A DNA stretch of 64,000 nt from Nocardioides zeae (GCF_030818655.1 NZ_JAUTAN010000001.1:3100001-3164000), one strand, 5' to 3'; counted from the first letter of the stretch, positions 50,670 to 59,504 are shown. The notes: a model not told the origin generated them from the sequence alone. Translations and numbers: made by a program.

Positions 50670-50729
50670 TTGACAGGTTTTGCACCCAAGTGCACCATGT
50701 GACCGCGGCCACTTTGCACTCAAGTGCAA
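50670..50729 (+). promoter_or_regulatory. P450 operon promoter with two operators
   Basis: TTGACA (50670-50675) and CACCAT (50693-50698) give -35 and weak -10 elements 17 bp apart. TTGCACCCAAGTGCAC (50680-50695) overlaps the spacer; the stronger palindrome TTGCACTCAAGTGCAA (50714-50729) follows, centre-to-centre 34 bp. Both are likely sites for the divergent TetR regulator. Confidence 0.7.
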
Positions 50730-50748
50730 TTCCATCACGAGGAGCACC

Positions 50749-51954
50749 ATGTCCCACGCGACGACCACAGTAGAACCCCACGACCTCGACCCCTACGCGC
50801 CAGAGGCCCAGCTCGCTCCCGCGGCGTACTACGACCGGCTCCACGCCCAGGGGCCCGTGGTCCACGTGCCCGAGCGGGACCTGTGGCTGGTCGCGGGGCA
50901 CGCCGAGGCGGTCCAGGTGCTGCGCAACCACACCCAGTTCGTCTCGGGCGACGGGGTCACCTTCGAGGTCCCGACCACGCGGACCGAGCGCTACCCGCTG
51001 ATCGAGAACGACCCCCCGCTGCACGACCGCATCCGGCGCTCCGTGCAGCCCTCCTTCTCGAAGCGGGCGGTCGAGGCGCTCCGCCCCGGCATCGAGGACG
51101 TCGCGCGCGAGATCACGCAGGAGGTGGTCGACCGCGGGGAGTTCGACGCCATCCCCGTCATCGCCCGGGCGATGCCGGACCGGGCCATGACCCTGTTGAC
51201 GGGGATCACCCCGCCGAGCGCCGCCGCGCTCGCGGACTGGAGCGACGCGACCAGCCGCGCCGAGGAGCCGGCCGGCACGCCGGAGCACGCCAGCCAGGTG
51301 ATGGAGGCCGTCACCTGGCTGGTCTCGGAGGGACTGCCGGCCATGCCGGCGCACTGCCTGGGACGACTCATCGTCGACTCCGGCGGCAACGACGGCAGCC
51401 TCGAGGAAGGCACAGAGCGGGTGATGGTGCTGGCCTCGATGTGGCTCGCTGGTATCGACTCCACCGGCGGCCTGATCGGCAACGCCGTCAACGCGTTCAT
51501 CGAGCAGCCCGAGCAGTGGGACCTGCTGCGCGAGCGCCCCGACCTCGTCCCCAACGCGGTCGAGGAGGTGCTGCGGCACGGTGCGCCGTTCCGGGCCTTC
51601 TTCCGTCGCACCCGCACGGCGGCCGAGGTCGCGGGCGTCCCGATCCCGGCGGGGGCCCGCGTCGCGGTCATGCTCGCGGCCGCCAACCGCGACCCGCGCC
51701 AGTTCCCCGACCCGCACCGGCTCGACCTCACCCGCGAGAACGCGAAGACGCACCTCGGGTTCGGCAACGCACTGCACGTGTGCCTCGGCTCCCCGGTGGC
51801 CCGCGTCGAGGTCGCCTCCCTGCTGAGCGAGCTCAGCAAGCGGGTGGTGCGCTTCGAGCGCGCCGGGGACCCGGTGCCCAGCGCCAGCCAGACCGTGCAG
51901 AAGCTCGACGCGCTGCCCGTGCGCGTCGTCACCGCCGAGGGGGCGGGTCGATGA
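50749..51954 (+). CDS. Cytochrome P450
   Basis: 401-aa soluble bacterial P450. The I-helix oxygen-activation motif is LAGIDSTGG, the K-helix ExxR is EEVLR, and the haem loop is HLGFGNALHVCLGSP with the thiolate C345 (an alanine replaces the usual glycine two residues after FG). It hydroxylates or dealkylates an unknown substrate. The start at 50749 has CGAGGAGCACC upstream. It heads a tightly coupled operon whose last gene encodes a PDR-type reductase, a likely single-protein electron donor in place of ferredoxin plus ferredoxin reductase. Confidence 0.9.
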   Translation: MSHATTTVEPHDLDPYAPEAQLAPAAYYDRLHAQGPVVHVPERDLWLVAGHAEAVQVLRNHTQFVSGDGVTFEVPTTRTERYPLIENDPPLHDRIRRSVQPSFSKRAVEALRPGIEDVAREITQEVVDRGEFDAIPVIARAMPDRAMTLLTGITPPSAAALADWSDATSRAEEPAGTPEHASQVMEAVTWLVSEGLPAMPAHCLGRLIVDSGGNDGSLEEGTERVMVLASMWLAGIDSTGGLIGNAVNAFIEQPEQWDLLRERPDLVPNAVEEVLRHGAPFRAFFRRTRTAAEVAGVPIPAGARVAVMLAAANRDPRQFPDPHRLDLTRENAKTHLGFGNALHVCLGSPVARVEVASLLSELSKRVVRFERAGDPVPSASQTVQKLDALPVRVVTAEGAGR

Positions 51955-52892
51955 GCTATGCCAAGGGACCCCACGACCTCGGCCGCGGCGCGTTCGCGTG
52001 GCTCGTGCCGTCCGGCCACTGGGGGCAGAGCAACTCCGGCCTGGTGCGCGGCGAGGGCGAGTCGCTCCTGGTCGACACCCTCTACGACCTGGCCCACACC
52101 CGCGAGATGCTCGACGGCTACGCGCCGCTCACGGTGGAGCACCCGATCCGGACCGTGGTGAACACCCACTCCGACGGCGACCACTGGTTCGGCAACCAGC
52201 TGGTGGGGGGCGACGGCGTGGAGATCATCGCCTCGGCGGCAGCCGCCGCGACGATGACGCAGCACGCCGTCGACGAGATGGTCGGGCTGCACGAGCGGGA
52301 CGGCCACATCGGGGAGTTCATCCGACCCATCTCGGTCGGCTTCGACATGCACGGCATCGTCGCGACGCCGCCCACGCGCACCTTCAGCGGCCGCCTCGTC
52401 CTCGACGTCGGCGGCCGGGAGGTCCACCTCATCGAGGTGGGACCCGCCCACACGGCGGGCGACGTGCTGGTGCACGTGCCGGAGGCCGGCGTCGTCTACA
52501 CCGGGGACATCGTCTTCAACGGCGGCGCACCCCTGGTGTGGACCGGACCGATCTCGCGGTGCATCGCCGCTCTCGACCAGGTGCTCGCCCTCGAGCCCGA
52601 CGTCGTGGTGCCCGGTCACGGGCCGCTGACCGACGACACGGCCGTACGGCGCGTGCGGGCCTACCTCGAGCACGTCGCCGTCGAGGCGACCGCCCACTTC
52701 CGCGCCGGCCTCTCCGTGGAGGAAGCCGTGTCGGCGATCGACCTGACACCGTTCGCGGACATGACGGAGCAGGAGCGCATCGCGGCCAACGTGCTCAACG
52801 TCTACGAGGAGCTCGACCCGACGCGACCCCGCTCCGACCGGCTCGAGCAGTTCAGTCGCATCGCCGCCTACGACGCGGGGGTGCGGCGATGA
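51951..52892 (+). CDS. Metallo-beta-lactamase-fold hydrolase
   Basis: 313 aa. The metal motif is NTHSDGDHWFGN (HxDxDH; the second histidine of the common HxHxDH motif is aspartate), with further ligands in GPAHTAGDV, YTGDIVFNGG and VPGHGPL. The C-terminal third is helical (VSAIDLTPFADMTEQERIAANVLNVYEEL), as in substrate-capping domains of this branch. It may hydrolyse a lactone, thioester or ester in the pathway. The ATG overlaps the P450 stop as ATGA. No characterised relative can be named from sequence. Confidence 0.83.
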   Translation: MSYAKGPHDLGRGAFAWLVPSGHWGQSNSGLVRGEGESLLVDTLYDLAHTREMLDGYAPLTVEHPIRTVVNTHSDGDHWFGNQLVGGDGVEIIASAAAAATMTQHAVDEMVGLHERDGHIGEFIRPISVGFDMHGIVATPPTRTFSGRLVLDVGGREVHLIEVGPAHTAGDVLVHVPEAGVVYTGDIVFNGGAPLVWTGPISRCIAALDQVLALEPDVVVPGHGPLTDDTAVRRVRAYLEHVAVEATAHFRAGLSVEEAVSAIDLTPFADMTEQERIAANVLNVYEELDPTRPRSDRLEQFSRIAAYDAGVRR

Positions 52893-53876
52893 GGATCGCG
52901 CGTGTCGAGGTCGACGGAGCGACCCGCATCGGCGTCGTGGACGGGGACCGGGTGCAACCGCTCGCCCCCGGGGTCGACCACCTCGCCCTGCTCGCAGCTT
53001 CGCCCGCGGAGCGCGCCGAGACGGTGGCGCGGGCCGCGACGGGGCGAGCCCCTGCCCCTGTCCGACGTGCGGCTCCGCGCGTCGATCGAGCCCACCAGCC
53101 TCCGCGACTTCCTGACGTTCGAGGAGCACCTCGAGGGCAGCCTGCAGATCCTCGGCGCGACCGAGCCGCATCCCGTCTGGTACGAGATGCCGGTCTTCAC
53201 CTTCTACAACCGCAACGCCGTCGCAGGACCCGGCGACGCGATCGCGGTTCCTCCCGGCTGTGAGCTGCTGGACTTCGAGCTCGAGCTGGCGGTCGTGATC
53301 GGCAAGCCCGGCAAGGACCTGACCCCGGAGCAGGCGGGCGACCACATCGCCGGCTACACCCTGTTCAACGACTGGTCGGCCCGCGACCTGATGCAACCCG
53401 TCATCCCGTTCGGCATGGGTCCCATGAAGGGGAAGGACTTCGCGAACTCATTCGGGCCCTGGGTCGTCACCGCGGACGAGCTCGCGCCGTACCGGCGGGA
53501 GGACCGGCTCGCGCTCGAGCTGCACGTCGAGCTCAACGGGGTGCCGCTCCCGGCCGGGGGCGACAGCTCCGTCAACATGGCGTGGTCGTTCGAGGAGATG
53601 ATCGCGTTCGCGTCGCGCGGCACCGAGCTCCGGACCGGCGACGTCCTGGCGTCGGGCACGTGCGGTGGCGGCTGCCTGCTGGAGTACTGGGCCCGTCTCG
53701 GCACCGACGTGGTCCCCCCGCTCGCCCCCGGCGACGAGGTGACCCTGGTCGCGGAGGGCATCGGCGCCCTGTCGAACACCATCGTGGCCGGCGCCGACCC
53801 GGTGCCGCTCGGTCGGGCGCGCCCCGCCCGGGAACGCCGCCAGCGGGACTGGTCGGGGGTGGTGGGCCGTGGCTGA
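52889..53876 (+). pseudogene. Fumarylacetoacetate hydrolase family protein, frameshifted
   Basis: It starts MRIARVEVDGATRIGVVDGDRVQPLAPG at the ATG 52889, overlapping the preceding stop (ATGA). At about 53041 the family sequence jumps to the next frame: GEPLPLSDVRLRASIEPTSLRDFL, then metal-binding ELLDFELELAVVIG, GYTLFNDWSARDLMQ and a TCGGGCLLE ending. Removing one G from GGGG at 53041-53044 restores a 328-residue protein reading AATGEPLPL. The enzyme would split an acylpyruvate or fumarylacetoacetate-like compound, and the next gene activates acetoacetate. The shift may be a true mutation or a homopolymer base-count error. Confidence 0.85.
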
Positions 53877-55803
53877 GCCCGCCATCACGGCCTTCGCCCG
53901 GCTGGCGGAGAGGTACGGCGGCCCCCCGGCCACGGCGTCGTACGACGCGCTCTGGCGGTGGTCCGTGCAGGACACCTCGGCGTTCTGGAGCGCCGTGGAC
54001 GAGTTCTGCGGCGTGGTCTGGGAGACGGAGCCCGACGCGGTCACGGACGGTGCACCGCTGCCGGACACACGGTGGTTCCCGGGCGGCCGCCTCAACTACG
54101 CCGCCCAGGTCTTCGCCGTGCCCCGCACCGGCCCCGCCATCGTGGGGCACGACGAGGAGGGGATCACCCAGACCCTGACCTGGGCCGACCTCGAGCGCCA
54201 GGTGTCGGCGCTCGCCGGGACCCTGGCCGATGCCGGGGTCGGTCCGGGCGACCGGGTGGTCGGCTACCTGCCCGACCGGCCCGAGGCGATCGTCGCGTTC
54301 CTGGCGGCCGCGACCCTGGGGGCCGTGTGGGCGGGGTGCGGCACCGACCTGGCGGGGGAGGCCGCGCTCGCGCGCGTGGGCCAGCTGGACCCCACGTGCC
54401 TCGTCGCGGCCGCGGGCTACCACCACCGCGGGCGCTGGGTGGACCGGACGGCGGACGTGGAGGTGCTCCGCCACGGGCTCCCCGGCCTGCGCCTCTCGGT
54501 GCTCGTCGGCGACGGCCACCCCTTCGCGGACGGCGCGGTCGCGTGGTCCACCGCCGTCAGTCGCCCCGGGCCGGGTCCGGCACCCGTCCCGGTGCCGTCC
54601 GCGCACCCGCTCTGGGTGCTCTTCACCTCCGGGACCACCGGGCCGCCCAAGGGCATCGTGCACGGCCACGCCGGCGTCGTCGTCGAGCACCTGAAGACGC
54701 TGCGGCTGTTCTTCGACCTCGGGCCCGGCGACCAGTTCTTCTGGTACACGACCTTGAACTGGATGATGTGGAACCTGCGTCTCGGCGGCCTGCTGTGCGG
54801 TGCCCCGGTCCACTGCTTCGACGGCGCGCCGACGCCCCCGGCGCTGTGGAAGGTCGCCGAACGCGGGCACATCACCCATCTCGGCGTCAGCCCCGGTTAC
54901 CTGACCGCCTCCCGGGACGCGGGGCTCCACCCGTCGACCGACCGAGACCTCAGCGCCCTGCGGGTGCTCGGCTGCACCGGGTCGGTGCTCACCCGCCCCG
55001 TGCACCAGTGGGTGGCCGACGACCTGGGGCCCGCGGTGCGGGTCGCCCCGACCACCGGGGGCACCGACGTCGTGAGCGGCTTCGCCGGTGGTGTGCCGAC
55101 GGTGCCGGACCACGTCGGGGAGATCAGCGCCCGCTGGCTGGGCGTCGACCTGCGGGCCTGGTCGGCTGAGCGGGAGGACCTCGTCGACCAGGTCGGCGAG
55201 CTGGTCGTCGCCACACCCCTGCCGTCCATGCCCGTGGCGTTCTGGGACGACCCCGACGGCAGCCGCCTCCGCGCCGCGTACTTCGAGGACTTCCCCGGCG
55301 TCTGGCGGCACGGCGACTGGGTCACGGTCACCTCGCGCGGCACCGTGATCGTCCACGGTCGCTCCGACGCCACGCTGAACCGGCACGGCATCCGCATGGG
55401 CAGCGCGGACATCTGCCAGGCAGCCGAGGACGTGCCCGGCGTCCTCGAGGCACTGGTGGTCGGGATCGACGAGCCGGACGGCGGCTACTGGATGCCGATG
55501 TTCGTCACCCTCGCACCGGGCCGACGGCTCGACGACGAGCTGGCCACGACCATCCTGACGTCCGTCCGCGAGAAGGTCTCGCCCCGCCACGTCCCCGACG
55601 AGGTCGTCCAGGTGCCCGGGATCCCCCACACGTTGACGGGCAAGAAGCTCGAGGTGCCGATCAAGAAGATCCTGGTCGGCATGGAGCCGGCCGCACAGGT
55701 CGGCGCCGTGGACCGTCCCGAGCTCCTGCACGTCTTCCAGCAGCTGGGCGAGACCCGGCGCGCCGCACGACCGACCCGCGACCACGACCACGAGGTGCCC
55801 TGA
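53869..55803 (+). CDS. Acetoacetate-CoA ligase
   Basis: 644 aa, the normal length for acetoacetyl-CoA synthetase. The N-terminal ALWRWSVQDTSAFWSAVDEFCGV and WFPGGRLNYA blocks are diagnostic. The ATP loop is LFTSGTTGPPKGIVHGHAG; TTLNWMMWNLRLGGLLCGA and PTTGGTDVVSGF follow, and the lysine-bearing C-terminus is PHTLTGKKLEVPIKKIL. It makes acetoacetyl-CoA from acetoacetate, ATP and CoA. The GTG at 53869 overlaps the FAH stop by eight bases, and its stop shares a base with the reductase ATG (TGATG). Together with the FAH-type gene this implies that the pathway releases acetoacetate or a close homologue. Confidence 0.92.
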   Translation: MAEPAITAFARLAERYGGPPATASYDALWRWSVQDTSAFWSAVDEFCGVVWETEPDAVTDGAPLPDTRWFPGGRLNYAAQVFAVPRTGPAIVGHDEEGITQTLTWADLERQVSALAGTLADAGVGPGDRVVGYLPDRPEAIVAFLAAATLGAVWAGCGTDLAGEAALARVGQLDPTCLVAAAGYHHRGRWVDRTADVEVLRHGLPGLRLSVLVGDGHPFADGAVAWSTAVSRPGPGPAPVPVPSAHPLWVLFTSGTTGPPKGIVHGHAGVVVEHLKTLRLFFDLGPGDQFFWYTTLNWMMWNLRLGGLLCGAPVHCFDGAPTPPALWKVAERGHITHLGVSPGYLTASRDAGLHPSTDRDLSALRVLGCTGSVLTRPVHQWVADDLGPAVRVAPTTGGTDVVSGFAGGVPTVPDHVGEISARWLGVDLRAWSAEREDLVDQVGELVVATPLPSMPVAFWDDPDGSRLRAAYFEDFPGVWRHGDWVTVTSRGTVIVHGRSDATLNRHGIRMGSADICQAAEDVPGVLEALVVGIDEPDGGYWMPMFVTLAPGRRLDDELATTILTSVREKVSPRHVPDEVVQVPGIPHTLTGKKLEVPIKKILVGMEPAAQVGAVDRPELLHVFQQLGETRRAARPTRDHDHEVP

Positions 55804-56765
55804 TGCCGACCCCCGAGACCATCGAGCTCGTCGTGCTGGACAAGGAGACCGTCGCGGTCGACACCGTCCGGCTCACGCTCGGACGACCCGACCGCGGTCC
55901 CCTTCCCCCCTGGGAGCCCGGCGCGCACATCGACCTGCACCTCGGGAGCGACCCCGCGCTGGTGCGCCAGTACTCGCTGTGCTCCTCCCCCGCCGACCCC
56001 GACCGCTACGAGGTCGCCGTGCTCCGCGACCCCGCCAGCCGCGGCGGCTCGGCCCACGTGGTCGACCGGCTCGGTCCCGGTGACGTCGTCCCGGTCAGCC
56101 ACCCGCGCAACCACTTCGCCCTGGTGCCGGCGCGCCGCTACGTCTTCGTCGCCGGCGGAATCGGCATCACCCCGGTGCTGCCGATGATCGCGGCCGTCGC
56201 GGCGACGGGGGCCGATTGGAGCCTGCTCTACGGCGGCCGCACCCGCGCGTCGATGGCCTTCGCGGACGAGCTCGTCGAGGCGTGGGGCGACCGCGTGTCG
56301 ATCCGCCCCCAGGACGAGCACGGGCTGCTCGACCTCGACGGGTTGCTCGCCGTGCCCCAGCCGGACACCGCGATCTACTGCTGCGGACCGGCGCCGCTGC
56401 TCGACGCGGTCGAGGTCGCCTCCGCGGCGTGGCCCCCCGGGACGTTGCACCTCGAACGGTTCGCGCCCGTCGCCCTCCCCGCCACCACGGAGGACGACGG
56501 CGCGTTCGAGGTGGAGTTCGCCCGCACCGGCGTGACGCTCACGGTCCCCGCCGACCGCTCCATCATGGAGGTCGCCGAGGACGCGGGCGTCCCGATCATG
56601 TACTCGTGCGAGGAGGGGACCTGCGGCAGCTGCGAGGTCCCGGTGCTCGCCGGCGAGCCCGACCACCGAGACTTCGTGCTCACCCCCGAGGAGCGCGAGG
56701 CGTCCCGCAGCATGATGATCTGCGTCGGCCGAGCACGGTCGCCGCGGCTCGTGCTCGATGCCTAG
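55803..56765 (+). CDS. PDR/VanB-type reductase (FMN, NAD, [2Fe-2S])
   Basis: 320 aa. FMN binding at VRQYSLCSSPADPDRYEV, NAD binding at VFVAGGIGITPVLPMI and CCGPAPLLDAVEVA, and a C-terminal plant-type ferredoxin with CEEGTCGSCEVPV and a last cysteine in MMICVGRA. Phthalate dioxygenase reductase family. In this operon the only obvious electron acceptor is the P450, so it probably serves as its one-protein redox partner. A missing Rieske oxygenase elsewhere is the alternative. It is last in the operon and is followed by a strong terminator. Confidence 0.92.
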   Translation: MPTPETIELVVLDKETVAVDTVRLTLGRPDRGPLPPWEPGAHIDLHLGSDPALVRQYSLCSSPADPDRYEVAVLRDPASRGGSAHVVDRLGPGDVVPVSHPRNHFALVPARRYVFVAGGIGITPVLPMIAAVAATGADWSLLYGGRTRASMAFADELVEAWGDRVSIRPQDEHGLLDLDGLLAVPQPDTAIYCCGPAPLLDAVEVASAAWPPGTLHLERFAPVALPATTEDDGAFEVEFARTGVTLTVPADRSIMEVAEDAGVPIMYSCEEGTCGSCEVPVLAGEPDHRDFVLTPEEREASRSMMICVGRARSPRLVLDA

Positions 56766-56791
56766 ATCTGCCCAGGGCCGCAACGACAACG

Positions 56792-56833
56792 ACACAGCCC
56801 CCGACCTGCATCTCTGCAGGTCGGGGGCTGTGT
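56792..56833. terminator. Strong hairpin terminator after the P450 operon
   Basis: A perfect 19-bp stem: the left arm starts ACACAGCCCCCGACC at 56792, the right arm ends GTCGGGGGCTGTGT at 56833, with loop TCTC. There is no T-run. It also lies just beyond the 3' end of the tRNA on the other strand and may end both transcripts. Confidence 0.9.
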
Positions 56834-56838
56834 GTCGG

Positions 56839-56911
56839 AGCCGCCTGTCAGAATCGAACTGACGACCTAATCATTACGAGTGATTCGCTCTACCGACTGA
56901 GCTAAGGCGGC
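56839..56911 (-). tRNA. tRNA-Thr(CGT)
   Basis: 73-nt cloverleaf on the minus strand. Acceptor GCCGCCT pairs with AGGCGGC; the anticodon stem AATCA/TGATT encloses CTCGTAA with anticodon CGT (reads ACG, threonine); the T-loop is TTCGATT. The 3' CCA is not encoded. It stands alone between the P450 operon terminator and a small zinc-ribbon gene. tRNA genes are common integration sites, but I see no direct repeat of its 3' end in the window. Confidence 0.97.
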
Positions 56912-56999
56912 GCGCTGCCCGCCGGAACGGACAGCGAGGAGAGCATAGCGACCGGTCCACACCCGCGCGAATCGGGCCCCGGTCGCGGCGCTCGGGGGC

Positions 57000-57176
57000 T
57001 CAGGCCGCGAGCGTCAGCCCGGCGAGGCGCGCGCCCTCGCTGGCGTGCTCCTGCGTAGCACCGCACCAGCAGGTGAAGGTCGCGACCCACCCGCCCTCGA
57101 CGGCGCGCACCGCGCTGAACTGGGTGTCGAAGATGAGCTGGCGCTTCTCGCAGCTGCTGCAGCGGTGGACGAACAC
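57000..57176 (-). CDS. Small zinc-ribbon-like protein (58 aa)
   Basis: A short gene easily missed. It reads VFVHRCSSCEKRQLIFDTQFSAV, then GGWVATFTCWCGATQEH, ending GLTLAA. The CxxC and CxC pairs suggest a single zinc-binding site. A GTG start at 57176 with GAGGAGG nine bases upstream supports translation. It is upstream of, and on the same strand as, tRNA-Thr. Similar tiny CxxC...CxC proteins are common in actinobacteria, with no known role. Confidence 0.75.
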   Translation of the reverse strand: MFVHRCSSCEKRQLIFDTQFSAVRAVEGGWVATFTCWCGATQEHASEGARLAGLTLAA

Positions 57177-57282
57177 GGTGGCCTCCTCAGGAGTCAGATC
57201 GGGGACGACTCCTATCCTCTCGACGTCGAGACTCCAGGGGTAGCCTCACTTTCCAGCGCGATCCCTAGGTCATTCCTATGAT

Positions 57283-58215
57283 GTGACCGTGCTCTCCCTC
57301 CACCAGCTCCGGTGCTTCCTCGCGACGTACGAGCACGGCTCGCTGACCGCCGCGGCGACCGAGCTCGGCTACGCGCAACCGAGCGTGTCCGAGCAGATCC
57401 GGGCGCTCGAGAAGTCGCTCGGCGTCCAGCTGTTCCGCCGCGTCGGGCGCGGCGTCGTGCCCACCACCGTCGCCGACGAGCTGCGGCCCCACGCGGAGCG
57501 CACGCTGGCGGCCGCCGAGGAGGCGCGCCGTGCCGTCACGAGCGCCAAGGCGCTGCAGACGGGCACCATCCGGTTCGGGATGTTCGGCGCTGCCCGCCTG
57601 TACGCCGGGGCCGGGCTGGTCGCGGACGTGCTGGCCCGCTACCCCGGTGTCCGGGTGGAGCTCATCGGCCAGAACTCCAACGAGGTGCAGGAGGACCTCC
57701 GCCGCGGCCGGCTCGAGGCCGCGATGATCGCGGTGCCCGCCGCGACCAGCGAGGGCATGACGGTCACGCCCGTCGCGAAGGACGAGCTCGTCTACATCAG
57801 CGCGGACCCGGAGCGGCTGACGTCGCCCGTGACGCCGCAGCGCTTCGCGCAGGCGCAGCTGGTGATGCCGGAGACGACCTGGCGGGCGGTCGACTCGACG
57901 CGCATCGTGCTGCGGCAGATGCTCCACGAGACCGGCCGCAACCCCACGACGCGGATCGAGGTCGAGGACATCGAGACCGCGGTCGAGCTCGTCGGGATGG
58001 GCCTCGCCGACAGCGTCATCCCCAAGGGAGCCGCGCTGCAGCTGCTCCCCCGCCTGGCGCCGTCGGCGGGCTACGTCTCGCTGCGCCCGCGGCAGTACGA
58101 CACCCTCGCCGTCGTCCACCGCTCCGGCGCGACCCTGTCGCCCGCCGCGCAGCTCATGATCGAGCTGGCCACGCGGCGGATCCAGCAGATCGCCGAGCCG
58201 TTCGCACCGCGCTAG
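57283..58215 (+). CDS. LysR-family regulator
   Basis: 310 aa. The N-terminal helix-turn-helix is LHQLRCFLATYEHGSLTAAATELGYAQPSVSEQIRALEKSLG, and the C-terminal effector domain includes IRFGMFGAARLYAGAGLVADVLARYP and ETAVELVGMGLADSVIPKG. GTG at 57283 or 57289 can serve as start. It converges on the MFS gene: the two TAG stops overlap in one CTAG. It is not divergent from any catabolic gene here, so its target is unclear; the leftward MmgE/PrpD set is the nearest candidate. Confidence 0.85.
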   Translation: MTVLSLHQLRCFLATYEHGSLTAAATELGYAQPSVSEQIRALEKSLGVQLFRRVGRGVVPTTVADELRPHAERTLAAAEEARRAVTSAKALQTGTIRFGMFGAARLYAGAGLVADVLARYPGVRVELIGQNSNEVQEDLRRGRLEAAMIAVPAATSEGMTVTPVAKDELVYISADPERLTSPVTPQRFAQAQLVMPETTWRAVDSTRIVLRQMLHETGRNPTTRIEVEDIETAVELVGMGLADSVIPKGAALQLLPRLAPSAGYVSLRPRQYDTLAVVHRSGATLSPAAQLMIELATRRIQQIAEPFAPR

Positions 58216-59450
58216 CCGTGGGCCGGTCCGTGACCCCTCGCCACGCCGCGACGGCGCGTGCGGGCGAACCACGCGGAGGCGGCGAGCGAACCGAACCCCA
58301 CGACACCACCGCTGATCGTGAGTGCCAGACGGGCGCCGCCCAGCTCGGCGACGACGCCCATCAGCGGCGCGCCGAGCGGGACGCTCCCGAGGAAGACCAT
58401 GATGTAGAGGGACGCGACCCGGCCTCGCATGCTCGGAGCGGTGGTGATCTGCACCAGCGCATTCGCCGTCGTCGCCGCGGTGAAGAGCGCAGCCCCCACC
58501 AAGGGGAGGAGCGCCGCGTAGGTGACGAAGGTCGGCATCGCCGCCGTGATGACCTGCATCGTCGAGAACACGGCCAGCGCAGCGACCAGCACGCGCAACC
58601 GCGGCGCCGGGCGCCGAGCCGCGAGCAGCGTGCCCGCGAGGGAACCGAGCGCCAGGAGCGAACCGAGGAGACCGAAGTCGCCTGCACCCCGGCCGAACTC
58701 CTCCGTGGCCATCAGTGCGCTGGTGATCTGGAAGTTCATCCCGAAGCAACCGAGGAAGAACGCGCACGCGAAGATGAGGAGGAGGTCGGGCCGCGTGCGC
58801 ACGTAGCGCACGGCGTGACGGATCGCGCGCCGTCGATCTGCCGTCACGGGGGCCGGCCTCAGGCGCCCGCCATCCATCATCACGAGGCCGAGCAGGGGAA
58901 ACCCGAAGCTCAGGCCGTTGGCCACGATGACGACGCCGGTGGCCGACACGCCCGACCCCAGCGTGGCGACCGTCAGACCGGCTGCTGCCGGCCCGACCAA
59001 CCGCCCGGCGTTGAACGATGCAGAGTTCAGGGCCACGGCATTGTTGAGATGTCCTGGACCCACGATCTCGGCGACGAAGGACTGCCGCGCCGGTGCTTCC
59101 AGAGCCCGCGCGACACCGAAGGCGGTCGCCAGGACGAAGACGTGGTCCAGGCTGACGTCGCCCGCGATGGCGAGCGCTCCCAGCACGGTCGCAGGCAATG
59201 CCATGGCGACCTGGAGCCAGGCCAGCAGGGGACGCTTCGCGAACCTGTCGGCGAGCACACCGGCCCACGCGGACAGCAGCAGGGTCGGTGCCATCTGGAG
59301 CGCGAGCACCAGACCGATGTCGGCACCGCTGCCCCCCAGCTCCAGGACGAGCCAGGTCTGCGCCGTGGCCTGCAACCACGTGCCGACGTTGGAGACCAGT
59401 CCCCCGAGCGCGTAGATCCGGTAGTTGCGGACCCGCAGCGAGGCGAACAT
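58212..59450 (-). CDS. MFS transporter (EntS-like exporter family)
   Basis: 412 aa with about ten to twelve membrane segments. It starts MFASLRVRNYRIYALGGLVSNVGTWLQATAQTWLVLEL and has the loop motif GVLADRFAKRPLL and FGVARALEAPARQSFVAE, typical of the EntS/MFS_3 exporter group. ATG 59450 with GAGGTGGGG upstream is preferred; a GTG at 59495 would add 15 arginine-rich residues. It is the last gene of a leftward run that begins beyond the right edge. Export of a metabolite or toxic intermediate is likely; the substrate is unknown. Confidence 0.82.
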   Translation of the reverse strand: MFASLRVRNYRIYALGGLVSNVGTWLQATAQTWLVLELGGSGADIGLVLALQMAPTLLLSAWAGVLADRFAKRPLLAWLQVAMALPATVLGALAIAGDVSLDHVFVLATAFGVARALEAPARQSFVAEIVGPGHLNNAVALNSASFNAGRLVGPAAAGLTVATLGSGVSATGVVIVANGLSFGFPLLGLVMMDGGRLRPAPVTADRRRAIRHAVRYVRTRPDLLLIFACAFFLGCFGMNFQITSALMATEEFGRGAGDFGLLGSLLALGSLAGTLLAARRPAPRLRVLVAALAVFSTMQVITAAMPTFVTYAALLPLVGAALFTAATTANALVQITTAPSMRGRVASLYIMVFLGSVPLGAPLMGVVAELGGARLALTISGGVVGFGSLAASAWFARTRRRGVARGHGPAHG

Positions 59451-59504
59451 CCCCACCTCGCTGCGGGCCGCGCGTCGACGGGAGCCCCGGCGCACCCGAA
59501 CCGG

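Noticed and set aside
50749..56765. GcoAB-like guaiacol O-demethylase system
   Set aside because: The reductase has its [2Fe-2S] domain at the C-terminus with an FMN-type N-terminus, unlike GcoB, and the FAH and acetoacetate ligase genes do not fit guaiacol demethylation.
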